NCBI RefSeq assembly: GCF_009765865.1
Contig: NZ_LMUQ01000024.1
Span: 31,175 to 95,174 of the forward strand
DNA length: 64,000 nucleotides
Reading direction: 5' to 3'
From: Acidisoma sp. L85
GTDB taxonomy: Bacteria > Pseudomonadota > Alphaproteobacteria > Acetobacterales > Acetobacteraceae
The notes under the pieces are model-generated. The model saw only the letters and a program-made list of their open reading frames with translations. It searched no databases and was not told the DNA's origin. Below, one piece after another: positions 27,109 through 35,877 of the stretch (position 1 is the first letter of the stretch; every line of letters starts with the position of its first letter). The position numbers were made by a program, and so were the translations under genes.

Positions 27109-27208
27109 GCCTGACGGGCGCGGGGGCGGCTTCAGCCACCGCCGGTTGCGGTCAGGCCTTCGCCCATGGCATCAGCCCGCCAGGAATTGAGCGGCGACCG
27201 CCACCCAG

Positions 27209-27841
27209 ATGTATGAGCTTTTGACCGTGATCACCGGTGTCGGGGATTCCGCCGCGATGCTGCCGGCCGGGGCTGGCTTGATGCTGTGGCTCGTGATCAA
27301 CGGCATGAGACGCGACGCGGTCTTACTGTTTGCCGTGCTGGGCGCTGGCGCCGCCGTGGTCCTGGCGACCAAGCTTGCCTTCCTGGGCTGGGGCCTCGGC
27401 ATCCCCGCCTTGCGGTTCGCCGGCATCAGCGGCCACGCGATGCTCGCCTGCTCCATCATGCCGATTGCCGCCTATTTCATCAGCCGGCGTGCTGGTGTCC
27501 GCACGCGGATCGCCGCCGCGCTGCTGGGCTTCGCGGTCGGTGTGGCGATCGGTATTTCGCGGGTCGCGCTCTCGGCGCATTCATGGTCGGAGATCGTCGC
27601 CGGCTGCGCTCTAGGCGGCCTTGTGGCGCTGGTTTATTTGCGCTTCGCGTGGCTACCGCTCCGTGCGGCCTTCAACTGGTGGCCGATCATTGGCGCTGGA
27701 GCGACTGTGCTGATCGCGGCGCTAGCCGGGGTGCGCGCGCCCTCGGAACATCTGATCGTCCAGATGGCGCTGCATCTGTCGCGCCATGACGAGCCTTACG
27801 CTCGGCCAGGCCCGGTGGGCGCGGCGGCCTCGGGGAGTTGA
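27209..27841 (+). CDS. PAP2-superfamily membrane phosphatase-like protein
   Basis: Polytopic membrane protein, 210 residues, about five to six hydrophobic helices. Two PAP2 motifs are visible: SGH at 74-76 and SRVALSAHSWSEI at 117-129, with Arg118 and His124. The usual Asp of the last motif is Glu128, and the first (K-x6-RP) motif is not clear. Relatives dephosphorylate undecaprenyl pyrophosphate or lipid phosphates in the periplasm. In an EPS locus, recycling of the lipid carrier is the natural role, but the altered motif leaves activity open. Confidence 0.75.
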   Translation: MYELLTVITGVGDSAAMLPAGAGLMLWLVINGMRRDAVLLFAVLGAGAAVVLATKLAFLGWGLGIPALRFAGISGHAMLACSIMPIAAYFISRRAGVRTRIAAALLGFAVGVAIGISRVALSAHSWSEIVAGCALGGLVALVYLRFAWLPLRAAFNWWPIIGAGATVLIAALAGVRAPSEHLIVQMALHLSRHDEPYARPGPVGAAASGS

Positions 27842-27886
27842 TCCCGGGTCGCACCGCGGCCCAGTCGGCCGGTAGCTAGTCTCCCT

Positions 27887-27985
27887 CGTCATGCTCGGCG
27901 AAGGCGGGCCGCCCGCGGCCGAACATCCCCGCCTTCTTCGTATCGCTAGCAAAGCGTGGATCCTCGGCCTTCGGCGAGGATGACG
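27887..27985 (-). repeat. Dispersed palindromic element, copy C
   Basis: Longer, partly degenerate copy starting CGTCATGCTCGGCG and ending CGAGGATGACG. It carries an extra GC-rich segment (GGCCGCCCGCGGCC) in its first half. It sits between the convergent PAP2-like and manC genes. Confidence 0.78.
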
Positions 27986-28035
27986 ATCGTTAACGTCAGT
28001 GGTTCAGACAAGCTTTAGGGAAGTCGCCACCGCCC

Positions 28036-29505
28036 TCAATTACGCCCGTAGGTATCCTCGATGCGGATGATATCATCCTCGCCAAGATACGCCCCCGACT
28101 GCACCTCGATCAGCGCCAGGGGGATGCGGCCGCGATTTTCCAACCGATGCACGCAGCCGAGCGGCAGGTAGATGCTCTCGTTTTCGCGGATCAGGACCTC
28201 CTCGTGGTCCCGCGTCACCACGGCGGTGCCATTCACCACCACCCAGTGCTCGGCACGATGAAAGTGCTTCTGCAGGGATAGCTTGTGGCCGGGCTCCACC
28301 ACGATCCGCTTGACCTGGAAGCGGTCGCCCTGGATCAGGCTCTCGTAGAATCCCCAGGGGCGGTAGCAGCGGTTATGCGACACCGCCTCCGGACGGCCCG
28401 CCTTCTTCAGTCGGTCGACGATCTTCTTCACGTCCTGGGCGCGGTTCTTGTGCATCGCGAGCACCGCGTCCTTCGTGACGACCACGACGGCGTCTTCAAG
28501 ACCGACAACCGCCGTCACGATACCGTCACTCCGCACGTAGCAGTTATCCGCGGTTTCGAGCATGACATCACCGACCGTGACGTTGCCGCGCTCATCCTTC
28601 TCGCCCAGCTCCCAAAGCGCGCGCCAGCCGCCGACATCGGACCAGCCGAAATCCGCCGGCACCACCGCCGCGACGCTGGTGTGCTCGGCCACCGCATGAT
28701 CGACGCTGATATTCGGGCATTCCGCGAAAGTCGCGGGATCGAGCCGCGTGAAGTTGAGATCCTCGCTGCCGGCGTCCATCGCGCGGCGAACCGTCTCCAG
28801 CACGCCCGGCGCATGCTCCGTCATTTCGGCCAGCATCGTCTTCGCCATGAAGACGAACATGCCGGCGTTCCACAGGTGCTTGCCCGAAGCGATGAGCTTC
28901 GCGGCGACCGCCGCATCCGGCTTCTCGAGGAACGCGCTCACGCCATAAGCGCCCGGCGCCTCTTCGATCTCCTCGCCGCGCTCGATATAGCCGTAGCCCG
29001 TCTCGGGCGCGGAGGGCTGCATGCCGAACAACACGATGCGCCCGGCGCGAGCGGCCGCTTCCGCGACATCGATCGCCGCGGCCAGGGTCTCGGTGCGCTG
29101 CATGGCGGAATCGGCGGACATCACCCACAGCACGGCCGAAGGATCATCCTTGGCGACCAACAGTGCCGCGGTCGCGATAGCGGGCGCCGTGTTACGGCCG
29201 GTCGGCTCCAGAACGATACGTGCATCCTCGATCCCAGCGGCACGCAGCTGCTCGGCGACCACGAAGCGATGCTCGTGATTGCAGATGACGATCGGCGGCG
29301 CGAAGCGGACATCCGTGGCGCGCAAAGCGCTCGACTGCAGCAGGGTCCGATCGGAAACGAGCGGCCAGAACTGCTTCGGAAAACTCTCACGCGAGACCGG
29401 CCAAAGCCGGGTGCCCGAACCGCCTGAAAGGATGACGGGGACGATCAGCGCGGCGCCGCTTTCGAGGCGTTCAGTCGACCGCACGATGGGGGAAAGAGAT
29501 GTCAT
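28036..29505 (-). CDS. manC: Mannose-1-phosphate guanylyltransferase / mannose-6-phosphate isomerase
   Basis: Bifunctional type II PMI/GMP enzyme, 489 residues, making GDP-mannose. The nucleotidyltransferase signature GGSGTRLWP is at 28-36, with FPKQF after it. The C-terminal cupin isomerase domain contains RPWGFYESLIQGDRFQVKR after its first few residues, and LSLQKHFHRAEHWVVVNG with its metal His residues. ATG 29505 was chosen for the TGGAG ribosome binding site. The symbol is used in the generic sense (also called algA, xanB, cpsB). It supplies the substrate for Gmd and mannosyltransferases. Confidence 0.95.
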   Translation of the reverse strand: MTSLSPIVRSTERLESGAALIVPVILSGGSGTRLWPVSRESFPKQFWPLVSDRTLLQSSALRATDVRFAPPIVICNHEHRFVVAEQLRAAGIEDARIVLEPTGRNTAPAIATAALLVAKDDPSAVLWVMSADSAMQRTETLAAAIDVAEAAARAGRIVLFGMQPSAPETGYGYIERGEEIEEAPGAYGVSAFLEKPDAAVAAKLIASGKHLWNAGMFVFMAKTMLAEMTEHAPGVLETVRRAMDAGSEDLNFTRLDPATFAECPNISVDHAVAEHTSVAAVVPADFGWSDVGGWRALWELGEKDERGNVTVGDVMLETADNCYVRSDGIVTAVVGLEDAVVVVTKDAVLAMHKNRAQDVKKIVDRLKKAGRPEAVSHNRCYRPWGFYESLIQGDRFQVKRIVVEPGHKLSLQKHFHRAEHWVVVNGTAVVTRDHEEVLIRENESIYLPLGCVHRLENRGRIPLALIEVQSGAYLGEDDIIRIEDTYGRN

Positions 29506-29542
29506 GAATGCTCCACGCGAAATGCGTTGAAAATTAGGAAAG

Positions 29543-31003
29543 TTAGTGAGCGCCGCTGCGCCCAAGAACGGCTGGAAGAGTCTTCAGCAGCACCGCGATA
29601 TCGAGCCAAACGGTCCAGTTATTCACGTACCAGACGTCGAGCTGCACGCGCCGGGCATAGGAAGTGTTGCTGCGGCCGCTCACCTGCCAAAGGCCGGTGA
29701 GGCCAGGGCGAGTGCCGTAATAATGGGCGATGTCGTCGCCATAGAACCGCGCCTCGCTCTCCACGATGGGGCGCGGCCCCACGAGGCTCATCTGGCGCAG
29801 AAGAACGTTGATGAGCTGGGGCAGCTCATCCAGGCTGGTCTTGCGCAGGAACTTGCCGATGCGCGTAACGCGCGGATCGTTCCGCAGCTTGCGCGTGGCT
29901 TCCCACTCGGCCGCCAAGGCGGGGTCGGCGGCAACGGCTTCGGCAAGCACCCGCTCGCCATCCACCACCATCGTGCGGAATTTCAGGCAGGGAAAAGACC
30001 TGCCACCCGCCCCAAGTCGACGATGAGCGAAGAAGACCGGCCCGCCATCCAGCTTGTTCAGCAAGATGACCACGAGGAAGACCGGGCTCGCGAGAAGCAG
30101 CATGACGGCGGCAGCCGATACGTCGATCGTGGCCTTGACCGCTTGGGATAGGCGCCGGGATAGCCCGTGGCGAACCGAAAGCATGACGGCGTCGTGGCTG
30201 AAGAAGCGCGTCGCCTCCCAGGCGAAGGCCGGAAAAGCATGGGGCTCCGGCGCAATCGCGAAAGGCACCCGCTCGCGAAGCGCGCAGCCGATGACCTGGC
30301 GTTGCAGTTCCTTGTCGCCGTCGAGCGCCAGAAGGAGGCGATCGGCGCGATACCGCTCGACCAGCGGCCAGAGCTTGGGGCCGTTCGTGACCGCCATGAC
30401 GGAGGCGGGGTCGACCCGGCCGACAACCTCGTAGCCGAGTCCTGGGTCAGAGGCCAAAGCCGCCTCGGCGGCCAGCGCGCTTGCTCCGTCGCCGATCAGA
30501 ACGATCGACAAGGTCCAGGCGCCGGTCTGCGTCAAAGCGCTCTTGGCGAGCGAATTGGCAACGATCGCGAAGACCGGGAAAAGCCCGAAGATCACGATGG
30601 TGGGCGCCCGGCTGATGATATCCCGGTCGAGCGCGCCCAGGACCACTTCGGCCGAAATGGCCCAAAAGGTCGTCGAGAGGATCAGCTTCATCTCGGTCCA
30701 GAACGGGATCCGCTCGCTGTAGCGGCCCTTGAAAGCAAGGTAGCCGGTCGTTACGACGTAGAGGATCAGGACGTCGCGTAGCGCCCAAACCCCATTCGGC
30801 TGCGCCTGCATGGCCAGCGCGCTGGACAGAAAAGCGCCGCAGCAGGCCACCACGATGACCGAGAGGATGATCGCGATACTATCCGCTGCGAACAGCGAAA
30901 CGGTGCAGGAGATGGGCGAGGAGCGCGGCCGGTCCGAAGCAAGAACACCGCTTTGCGTCAACGCCAATTCTTCAAGCACTTGTTGACTCTTCAATACTGT
31001 CAA
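29543..31003 (-). CDS. WbaP/GumD-type initiating sugar-phosphate transferase
   Basis: Polyprenyl-phosphate hexose-1-phosphate transferase that starts the repeat unit on undecaprenyl phosphate. The product has 486 residues. Four N-terminal membrane segments (about 35-150) are followed by a Rossmann-like linker, another hydrophobic helix near 295, then the catalytic domain with KFRTM (341-345), TSLDELPQ (389-396) and VGPRP. The TTG start at 31003 is well placed after GAGGAG. Donor is UDP-glucose or UDP-galactose in known homologues, not readable here. It is 37 bp from manC, so probably in one operon. Confidence 0.93.
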   Translation of the reverse strand: MTVLKSQQVLEELALTQSGVLASDRPRSSPISCTVSLFAADSIAIILSVIVVACCGAFLSSALAMQAQPNGVWALRDVLILYVVTTGYLAFKGRYSERIPFWTEMKLILSTTFWAISAEVVLGALDRDIISRAPTIVIFGLFPVFAIVANSLAKSALTQTGAWTLSIVLIGDGASALAAEAALASDPGLGYEVVGRVDPASVMAVTNGPKLWPLVERYRADRLLLALDGDKELQRQVIGCALRERVPFAIAPEPHAFPAFAWEATRFFSHDAVMLSVRHGLSRRLSQAVKATIDVSAAAVMLLLASPVFLVVILLNKLDGGPVFFAHRRLGAGGRSFPCLKFRTMVVDGERVLAEAVAADPALAAEWEATRKLRNDPRVTRIGKFLRKTSLDELPQLINVLLRQMSLVGPRPIVESEARFYGDDIAHYYGTRPGLTGLWQVSGRSNTSYARRVQLDVWYVNNWTVWLDIAVLLKTLPAVLGRSGAH

Positions 31004-31130
31004 CGACCTCTCCTCAAGACCACATTTGCGGCGGAGTGCAATCTATGACGCCCGCCTGTCGCTGCCTTGCCGGTACTTCAGGTGCACCCGCATGAGGGAT
31101 TGGTGCAATTTGCTTAGACGAAACCGGCCA

Positions 31131-31158
31131 ATCATCCGAAGGGAGGTACCCGGATGAT
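31131..31158. promoter_or_regulatory. Inverted repeat in divergent wbaP/barrel-protein control region
   Basis: ATCATCCG and CGGATGAT (8 bp each, 12-bp spacer) lie near the middle of the 406-bp region between the divergent starts at 31003 and 31410. Position and symmetry suit a dimeric regulator, for example one of the two LuxR-type proteins of this locus. No protein gene is seen in this region. Confidence 0.4.
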
Positions 31159-31409
31159 AGGCGGGATAGCCGCAAGGACAGGTCGACAAGGACGAACCGA
31201 GGCTGCGGAATCGGCAATTGCCGAGGTGGAGCCCGGCCCCCTCTCCGGCCAGGGCCGGCCGGTGACACGGTCGGAGTAAATTTTTCAATTAGCTCCGAGT
31301 GTTCTTGCCATCCGACAACATTCACCGTTAGCTTCGTGAAGCTGGGGGTTCCGCCTTCAGCCTTGGACGGTCCGGCGTCCCCACAGCGACGCGCCGCGTC
31401 GGTCGGATC

Positions 31410-32804
31410 GTGTTTGGACAAAGGGCTCGGACGGATTCTCGCGTGATGCAGCTAGTGCCGTTTCGAACCAGCAGCCCTTCAGCCGGGTCATCCCCGCGGA
31501 ATAGGGTGCTGCTTGGCCTGCTCACCACCACTCTGCTGACGTGGTCCCATCCGCTATGGGCGCAGACGGCGGAGGCGTTTTTTCCCTCTGCCACCTCGGG
31601 CTACGACCAGGAACTCGGGGTGACGGTGCTTTCCCGCTTGCGCCCGGAATATGAGGCCCCAGGCATCCAGCTCGGCAGCTTCACCGTTCGCCCCAATTTG
31701 GATGAGTCGATCTTCGACAATACGAACGTCAACGGCGGCACCAGCTCGGGCAATAACACCGGGAGCTGGGGCTCGCGGACCTCGGCCAACATTTCCGCCC
31801 AGTCGGATTGGAGTCGCGATAGCCTCGCGGCGACGATCGGGATGGACCACTTCCAGTTCTTCGACCTTCCGAGCGAGAACTATACCGATTGGAACGTCGG
31901 GCTCGCGGGCGGCTATACGATTGGCGATAGCCAGCTCACGGCGGCCTATTCGCATCAATCCTATCATCTGCTCGGCACGGCGCTCGGCGCGGTGCAGACC
32001 GAGACGCCTTCGCTCAATCAAACCGATTCGGCTGAGCTCTCCTACACCTTCAATTTCGGCCGCTTCTCGTTATCGCCCACCCTCGATGTCAGCGCCTATC
32101 GCTATGGCGACGTGACCTTGAATGGGATTGAGCAGAACCAGGATTATCTAAACCGGGACGTGGTGGCTGGCGGATTCAACGGCCGCTACGCTCTGACGGA
32201 TAAAAGCGGCATCATCTTCGTCGCGCGTGCGGTCGATTCGCACTACATCAGCCCGGCCGCAGGACAGCCCAGCAACAACTCGAACAGCTTCCTCGCTCTC
32301 GGCGGCCTCGACTATCAGGCGGCGAGCGTCTGGCGGTACAGTCTTCTGGCCGGTGTCGAAACGCGGGTGTTCCAGGCGTCGCAATACGCAAGCCACACGG
32401 CGCCGATCGTCGCCGCGACCGCGATCTGGACGCCGACGGGGGTTTTAACCCTTACGGGTGTGCTCTCCCGCGAGATCGAGGACCCCCAATCGGCGGACAC
32501 GAATGGCTACGTGCTTAGCCAGGCCCGGCTGATCGTCGATTACGAATTGCTGCGCTACGTCTTGCTGCAAGGCCGCGGTGCTTTCGAAAACGCGAATTAT
32601 CTCCTCGGCGGCAGCCAAAATGCGATAACGGTCGGCGGCGGAGTCACCTGGTTGCTGAACCGGAATCTGCAGCTATCGCTCAGCGACGATTATACCCACC
32701 AGACCTCGGCGGGAAATATCGCGCAATCATCCGCCCCCAATGCGCAGCAGACCGGCGCCTTCGACCAGAATCTCCTGGCCCTCACCCTGCACGTGGGACT
32801 CTGA
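31410..32804 (+). CDS. Outer-membrane beta-barrel protein (BBP2-like), EPS locus
   Basis: The product has 464 residues from GTG 31410; ATG 31446 is an equally possible start. A signal peptide ends in SHPLWAQ-TAEA near residue 52. The mature part is a run of alternating amphipathic strands with many aromatic girdle residues and ends in LLALTLHVGL, a typical barrel C-terminus. Such barrels occur in many alphaproteobacterial EPS loci, next to Wza/Wzc-like genes, and are thought to help polymer pass the outer membrane. That role is inferred from position. Confidence 0.82.
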   Translation: MFGQRARTDSRVMQLVPFRTSSPSAGSSPRNRVLLGLLTTTLLTWSHPLWAQTAEAFFPSATSGYDQELGVTVLSRLRPEYEAPGIQLGSFTVRPNLDESIFDNTNVNGGTSSGNNTGSWGSRTSANISAQSDWSRDSLAATIGMDHFQFFDLPSENYTDWNVGLAGGYTIGDSQLTAAYSHQSYHLLGTALGAVQTETPSLNQTDSAELSYTFNFGRFSLSPTLDVSAYRYGDVTLNGIEQNQDYLNRDVVAGGFNGRYALTDKSGIIFVARAVDSHYISPAAGQPSNNSNSFLALGGLDYQAASVWRYSLLAGVETRVFQASQYASHTAPIVAATAIWTPTGVLTLTGVLSREIEDPQSADTNGYVLSQARLIVDYELLRYVLLQGRGAFENANYLLGGSQNAITVGGGVTWLLNRNLQLSLSDDYTHQTSAGNIAQSSAPNAQQTGAFDQNLLALTLHVGL

Positions 32805-32933
32805 GGCGGCGGCTTAGGGTTTTCTCCCGAAGATCGGCGCCCGACTAGGCCCAGGGACAACCGAACAATCCTGGGATATTCGCCCGACACTACGGCGAAG
32901 ATGACTTTGGTCTGAACCGCGTAGATTCCGCTA

Positions 32934-33051
32934 CGTCATGCTCGGCGAAGGCCGAGCATCCACGCCTTCCTTCCCGACGAAGGCAAGGCGTGGATGGCAC
33001 GCCTTCGCGTGCCATGATGGGTCTTTGGATCGGCCTTCGCCGATGATGACG
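32934..33051 (-). repeat. Dispersed palindromic element, copy D
   Basis: Well-preserved copy 32934-33020 (GCTCGGC hairpin first, GGCACGC hairpin last). It is followed by an extra half-element with CGGCCTTCGCCG and ATGACG up to 33051. It sits between the convergent barrel-protein and wza-like genes. Confidence 0.88.
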
Positions 33052-33107
33052 TTAGAGGTGCAGGCGGATTTCGCTCGCCCCCGTCTCAAAGCCCTCACCA
33101 CGCGCTA

Positions 33108-33130
33108 AGGGCCGGAAGCTTTCCGGCCCT
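33108..33130. terminator. Perfect 10-bp hairpin between convergent genes
   Basis: AGGGCCGGAA and TTCCGGCCCT are joined by a 3-nt loop, with no T-tract on either side. It could serve either strand as a terminator or an mRNA 3'-end stabiliser. Confidence 0.5.
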
Positions 33131-33152
33131 CAGTTCCGCCTAGGTGAGAGCC

Positions 33153-33183
33153 GCCATCCCTCGGCGCATTGCCGAGGGATGGC
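33153..33183 (-). terminator. 13-bp hairpin just after the wza-like gene
   Basis: GCCATCCCTCGGC and GCCGAGGGATGGC are joined by a GCATT loop. It starts 12 nt past the stop codon of the minus-strand gene. The stem is long but has no U-tract, so termination is likely but not certain. Confidence 0.55.
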
Positions 33184-33194
33184 ATAGCCTTCGA

Positions 33195-33806
33195 TCAGAA
33201 ATAGCGCTCGAAGACCGTTACGACGTCGCCCGGCTCAAGCGGCGTCCCGCGCATGGCGCGTCCCTCGAAGGAATGACCGTTGATCGTCCGGAGGATCGAG
33301 ACGTATCCCGTCTGCGCCCGATAGGTGAAGCCACCCGCGATCGCGACCGTGGTCAGGGCCGTCATGCCCGGCTCGTAGGGATACTGGCCTGGCTTGACCA
33401 CTTCGCCCAAGATGAACACCGGCCGGAAGGTCACGACCTCCACCGAGACGCTGGGACTGACAAGGATCTTCTTGTCTCTCAGCTCTTCCGCGATGTTTGC
33501 CTCAAGCTGTGAGGTGGTCAGCCCGCTGGCCGGTATCGGCCCCAGCAGTGGCACCGAGATATTGCCGCGATCATTGACGGTGAACCGCCCGGTCAGCTGC
33601 TCCTGGCCAAAGATCACGATTCGCACCTGCTCGCCGGTGCCGAGCCGGTAAGGACCAGCTTGCGTGGCGGGCAACGGTGGCAAATCGGAGCCGGGAGCGC
33701 AGGCGGCTAACAATAGACAGGCCGCCGCCGTGGTTGCGGCCGCTTTGCGGAAGGCTAGGAAGACAGAGGTAATACGGTGCCTCTGAAGGGCGTAAAACAA
33801 TTTCAT
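33195..33806 (-). CDS. Polysaccharide export outer-membrane lipoprotein (Wza/GumB-like)
   Basis: The product has 203 residues. A signal peptide ends in lipobox LLAAC (Cys36). The PES domain (YRLGTGEQVRIVIFGQEQLT, without its first residue in some homologues, and GNISVPLLGPIPASGLT) is followed by one SLBB-like domain (VFILGEVVKPGQYPYEPGMT). This short form resembles GumB and ExoF rather than full-length Wza. It would form the outer-membrane side of the export channel, working with the Wzc-like protein encoded upstream. ATG 33806 was chosen over GTG 33815. Confidence 0.93.
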   Translation of the reverse strand: MKLFYALQRHRITSVFLAFRKAAATTAAACLLLAACAPGSDLPPLPATQAGPYRLGTGEQVRIVIFGQEQLTGRFTVNDRGNISVPLLGPIPASGLTTSQLEANIAEELRDKKILVSPSVSVEVVTFRPVFILGEVVKPGQYPYEPGMTALTTVAIAGGFTYRAQTGYVSILRTINGHSFEGRAMRGTPLEPGDVVTVFERYF

Positions 33807-33875
33807 CACCAACACCTGGAGAGGGTTGCGAGAGCATAACTACAGGAATGACAGCGTGCTAGACGAATTTTGCTG

Positions 33876-34667
33876 TTAGCGAGCTTCGGTAAGCATAATA
33901 GCCCTCCGGTGGCGCCGCCATGGCCGGGCCACGGGCTGGGGTTTGGGTTGCTGCAGGATTGTCCAGGCGCTCGCTGACACTCCTGCCGCGGAGGCGGTTT
34001 CGCTCGTATCGAGCGTCGCGCCCCAGGCATCATGCAACAAGGCGAGGACCGTGGGAGGCGGCGGACCAAGCGGCAAGCCGACCCATCCTTTGCCGGTCAA
34101 AGCGCGCTCGACCCGGTCGCTATAGGGGTTCGCCAAAGCGAGAGTCTGCGAGTGATAGAAGCCCGCGGCCTGCTTCCAGTCCCCCACCGACGCATGAAGC
34201 GAGATGAGGAACCGGGCGGCGTAGTCAGCATTCTGCGCGGGGTCGAAAGCGTCATCGACGGTCTGGAAGGCGTGCGGGTGATAGAACAGATTGACCTGCA
34301 TGCAGCCGGTATCGATCGAGGCGATGCCTTTGGCCTGAGCCTGCTCCACCCACTTAACGGCTTGCGGCTTGGTGTCGAAATAGAAGCTCTGGCCCTGCGA
34401 CTGTACCGTCCAGGGCCACGGCTCCAGCCGATGGGTCGCGGGGTCCGGGCGTCCAGACTCCACCTCACCGATGGCAAACAGCAGGCCATGCGGCAGGTGA
34501 TAGCGCAATTCGGCGGCACTTATCGCGCTGGCGCAAGCACCGGCCGAATCGACCGCCGGCTCAAGCCCATCAGCACGCGCTGCTGCCAAAGGAACGGCGG
34601 TTGCGAGGACGGCGCAGAAGGCGAGGTCCCGCCAATTGCCACGGATCGCTTTGAGGGCGGCCCTCAT
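33876..34667 (-). CDS. Lytic transglycosylase-domain protein
   Basis: Periplasmic SLT-like muramidase, 263 residues. A signal peptide ends near residue 33 (AAARADG). The catalytic Glu is expected at Glu70 in IGEVESG, and the later CMQVNLFYHPHAF and LISLHASVGDWKQAAGFYHS segments match the lysozyme-like fold. The start ATG overlaps the previous stop by one base. Peptidoglycan-cutting enzymes in secretion and EPS loci open the wall for envelope-spanning channels, the likely job here. Confidence 0.85.
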   Translation of the reverse strand: MRAALKAIRGNWRDLAFCAVLATAVPLAAARADGLEPAVDSAGACASAISAAELRYHLPHGLLFAIGEVESGRPDPATHRLEPWPWTVQSQGQSFYFDTKPQAVKWVEQAQAKGIASIDTGCMQVNLFYHPHAFQTVDDAFDPAQNADYAARFLISLHASVGDWKQAAGFYHSQTLALANPYSDRVERALTGKGWVGLPLGPPPPTVLALLHDAWGATLDTSETASAAGVSASAWTILQQPKPQPVARPWRRHRRAIMLTEAR

Positions 34668-35755
34668 CACGCGCTCCGCACAACATCACCCAGGATCCGC
34701 GCCGATGCGTCCCAGCTCAGGGAAGCCGCACGCGCCAGCCCCTTCGTTCGGAGTTCGGCCGCGAGCCCTTCCTCGTCCAGCAGCCGTTCGACCGCCGCGA
34801 TGATTGAGAGCCGGCCGTCACTGGTGAAGTAAAGGGCGCTGTCGCCGCAAATCTCCTCGACGGCGCCGCCGCCCGAGGCAAGCACCGGACAGCCGCAAGC
34901 CATTGCCTCGACCGGCGGCAGGCCAAAACCTTCGTAGCGCGACGGGAACAGCAGGCAGGCCGCGTTCTCGTACAGGGCCCGCAATTCGCCATCCGTCGTT
35001 CGGCCAAGGCGTTTTTCGCCGAGGTCATTCGCCTCGGCATTCTGGAAAACGTCTTTGTTCGAGCCGCCGGCGACCGCGATGACCATGCCGCGCGTCTTGA
35101 GCACAGCGGCCACTTCGCGGAGAGCCGTCAAATTCTTATGCGCGACCCTGCTACCGACGACGAGCGCGTATCCTCCCGGCCGCAGCCCATGGCGATTCAG
35201 CGTGTCAGGATCGGCTGGAACCCGCAGAACGTGGTCTGCGCCTTCATACATCACCGCGATCCGGGCGGGATCGATGCCGAGCCGCGATGCGATACGGTCC
35301 CGCGAGAAGGCCGAAACCGTCACCACTTTGGCGCCGGTCTTGACCAGCATGTGCTGCAAAGTCTTGTACCAAAGCCGGAAACGCAACGAGTAGGATTCGG
35401 GTGTGTCGAAGATACCGGCGTCATGAATCACGACCACCTGGCGATGCCCCGCCAAAACCGGTGCGGTATTGCCGAGGCTGACCAGGGTACCGCCACGGGC
35501 AGCTTTCGGCAGCTCGATCTGTTCCCAGGCGTGACCGCTCCGGTGCCCGACTTTTCGTGACTGCAACAGCCCATAAGGAGTGGCACCACCACGATCTGCC
35601 GGCTCGTCAAGCTGTGGCGTGAGCAGCGTCGTCTCCGGCCACTCGCCCCGCAGCATGAGGCGATCGATCGCGGACACGACTTCCGCCGAGAAACGCTGCA
35701 CGCCGGTAACGGACTGGCTGCGGAACCTGCCGTTGAGGAAGACAGTCGCGGTCAT
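34667..35755 (-). CDS. Glycosyltransferase family 4 (GT-B)
   Basis: The product has 362 residues. The acceptor domain opens with TATVFLNGRFRSQSVTGVQR. The hinge region shows YALVVGSRVAHKNL, and the donor site shows FPSRYEGFGLPPVEAMACG with the E-x7-E pair. It belongs to the GT4 branch of mannosyl- and glucosyltransferases. Its ATG overlaps the stop of the small lipoprotein gene (ATGA), and its stop overlaps the transglycosylase start, so the set is translationally coupled. Confidence 0.93.
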   Translation of the reverse strand: MTATVFLNGRFRSQSVTGVQRFSAEVVSAIDRLMLRGEWPETTLLTPQLDEPADRGGATPYGLLQSRKVGHRSGHAWEQIELPKAARGGTLVSLGNTAPVLAGHRQVVVIHDAGIFDTPESYSLRFRLWYKTLQHMLVKTGAKVVTVSAFSRDRIASRLGIDPARIAVMYEGADHVLRVPADPDTLNRHGLRPGGYALVVGSRVAHKNLTALREVAAVLKTRGMVIAVAGGSNKDVFQNAEANDLGEKRLGRTTDGELRALYENAACLLFPSRYEGFGLPPVEAMACGCPVLASGGGAVEEICGDSALYFTSDGRLSIIAAVERLLDEEGLAAELRTKGLARAASLSWDASARILGDVVRSA

Positions 35756-35871
35756 CGGGCATAGTTCCCTTGCATGCCGACCTTGTCGGGGGCCATGCGG
35801 GCCGCCACCATCCGATAGGCGTGGCAGCCCGTGAGCGGCACCAGAACGATGCCAAGGATCGCTAAGTTCAT
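35752..35871 (-). CDS. Putative 39-residue lipoprotein between wzc-like and GT genes
   Basis: Read from ATG 35871 the peptide is MNLAILGIVLVPLTGC followed by HAYRMVAARM and a short polar tail. The N-terminus is a minimal lipoprotein signal with lipobox LTGC (Cys16). It starts 6 nt after the wzc-like stop and ends in an ATGA overlap with the glycosyltransferase gene. Conservation of this tight fit argues that it is translated. Function unknown; a small accessory to the export complex is possible. Confidence 0.6.
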   Translation of the reverse strand: MNLAILGIVLVPLTGCHAYRMVAARMAPDKVGMQGNYAR

Positions 35872-35877
35872 CCGCCG

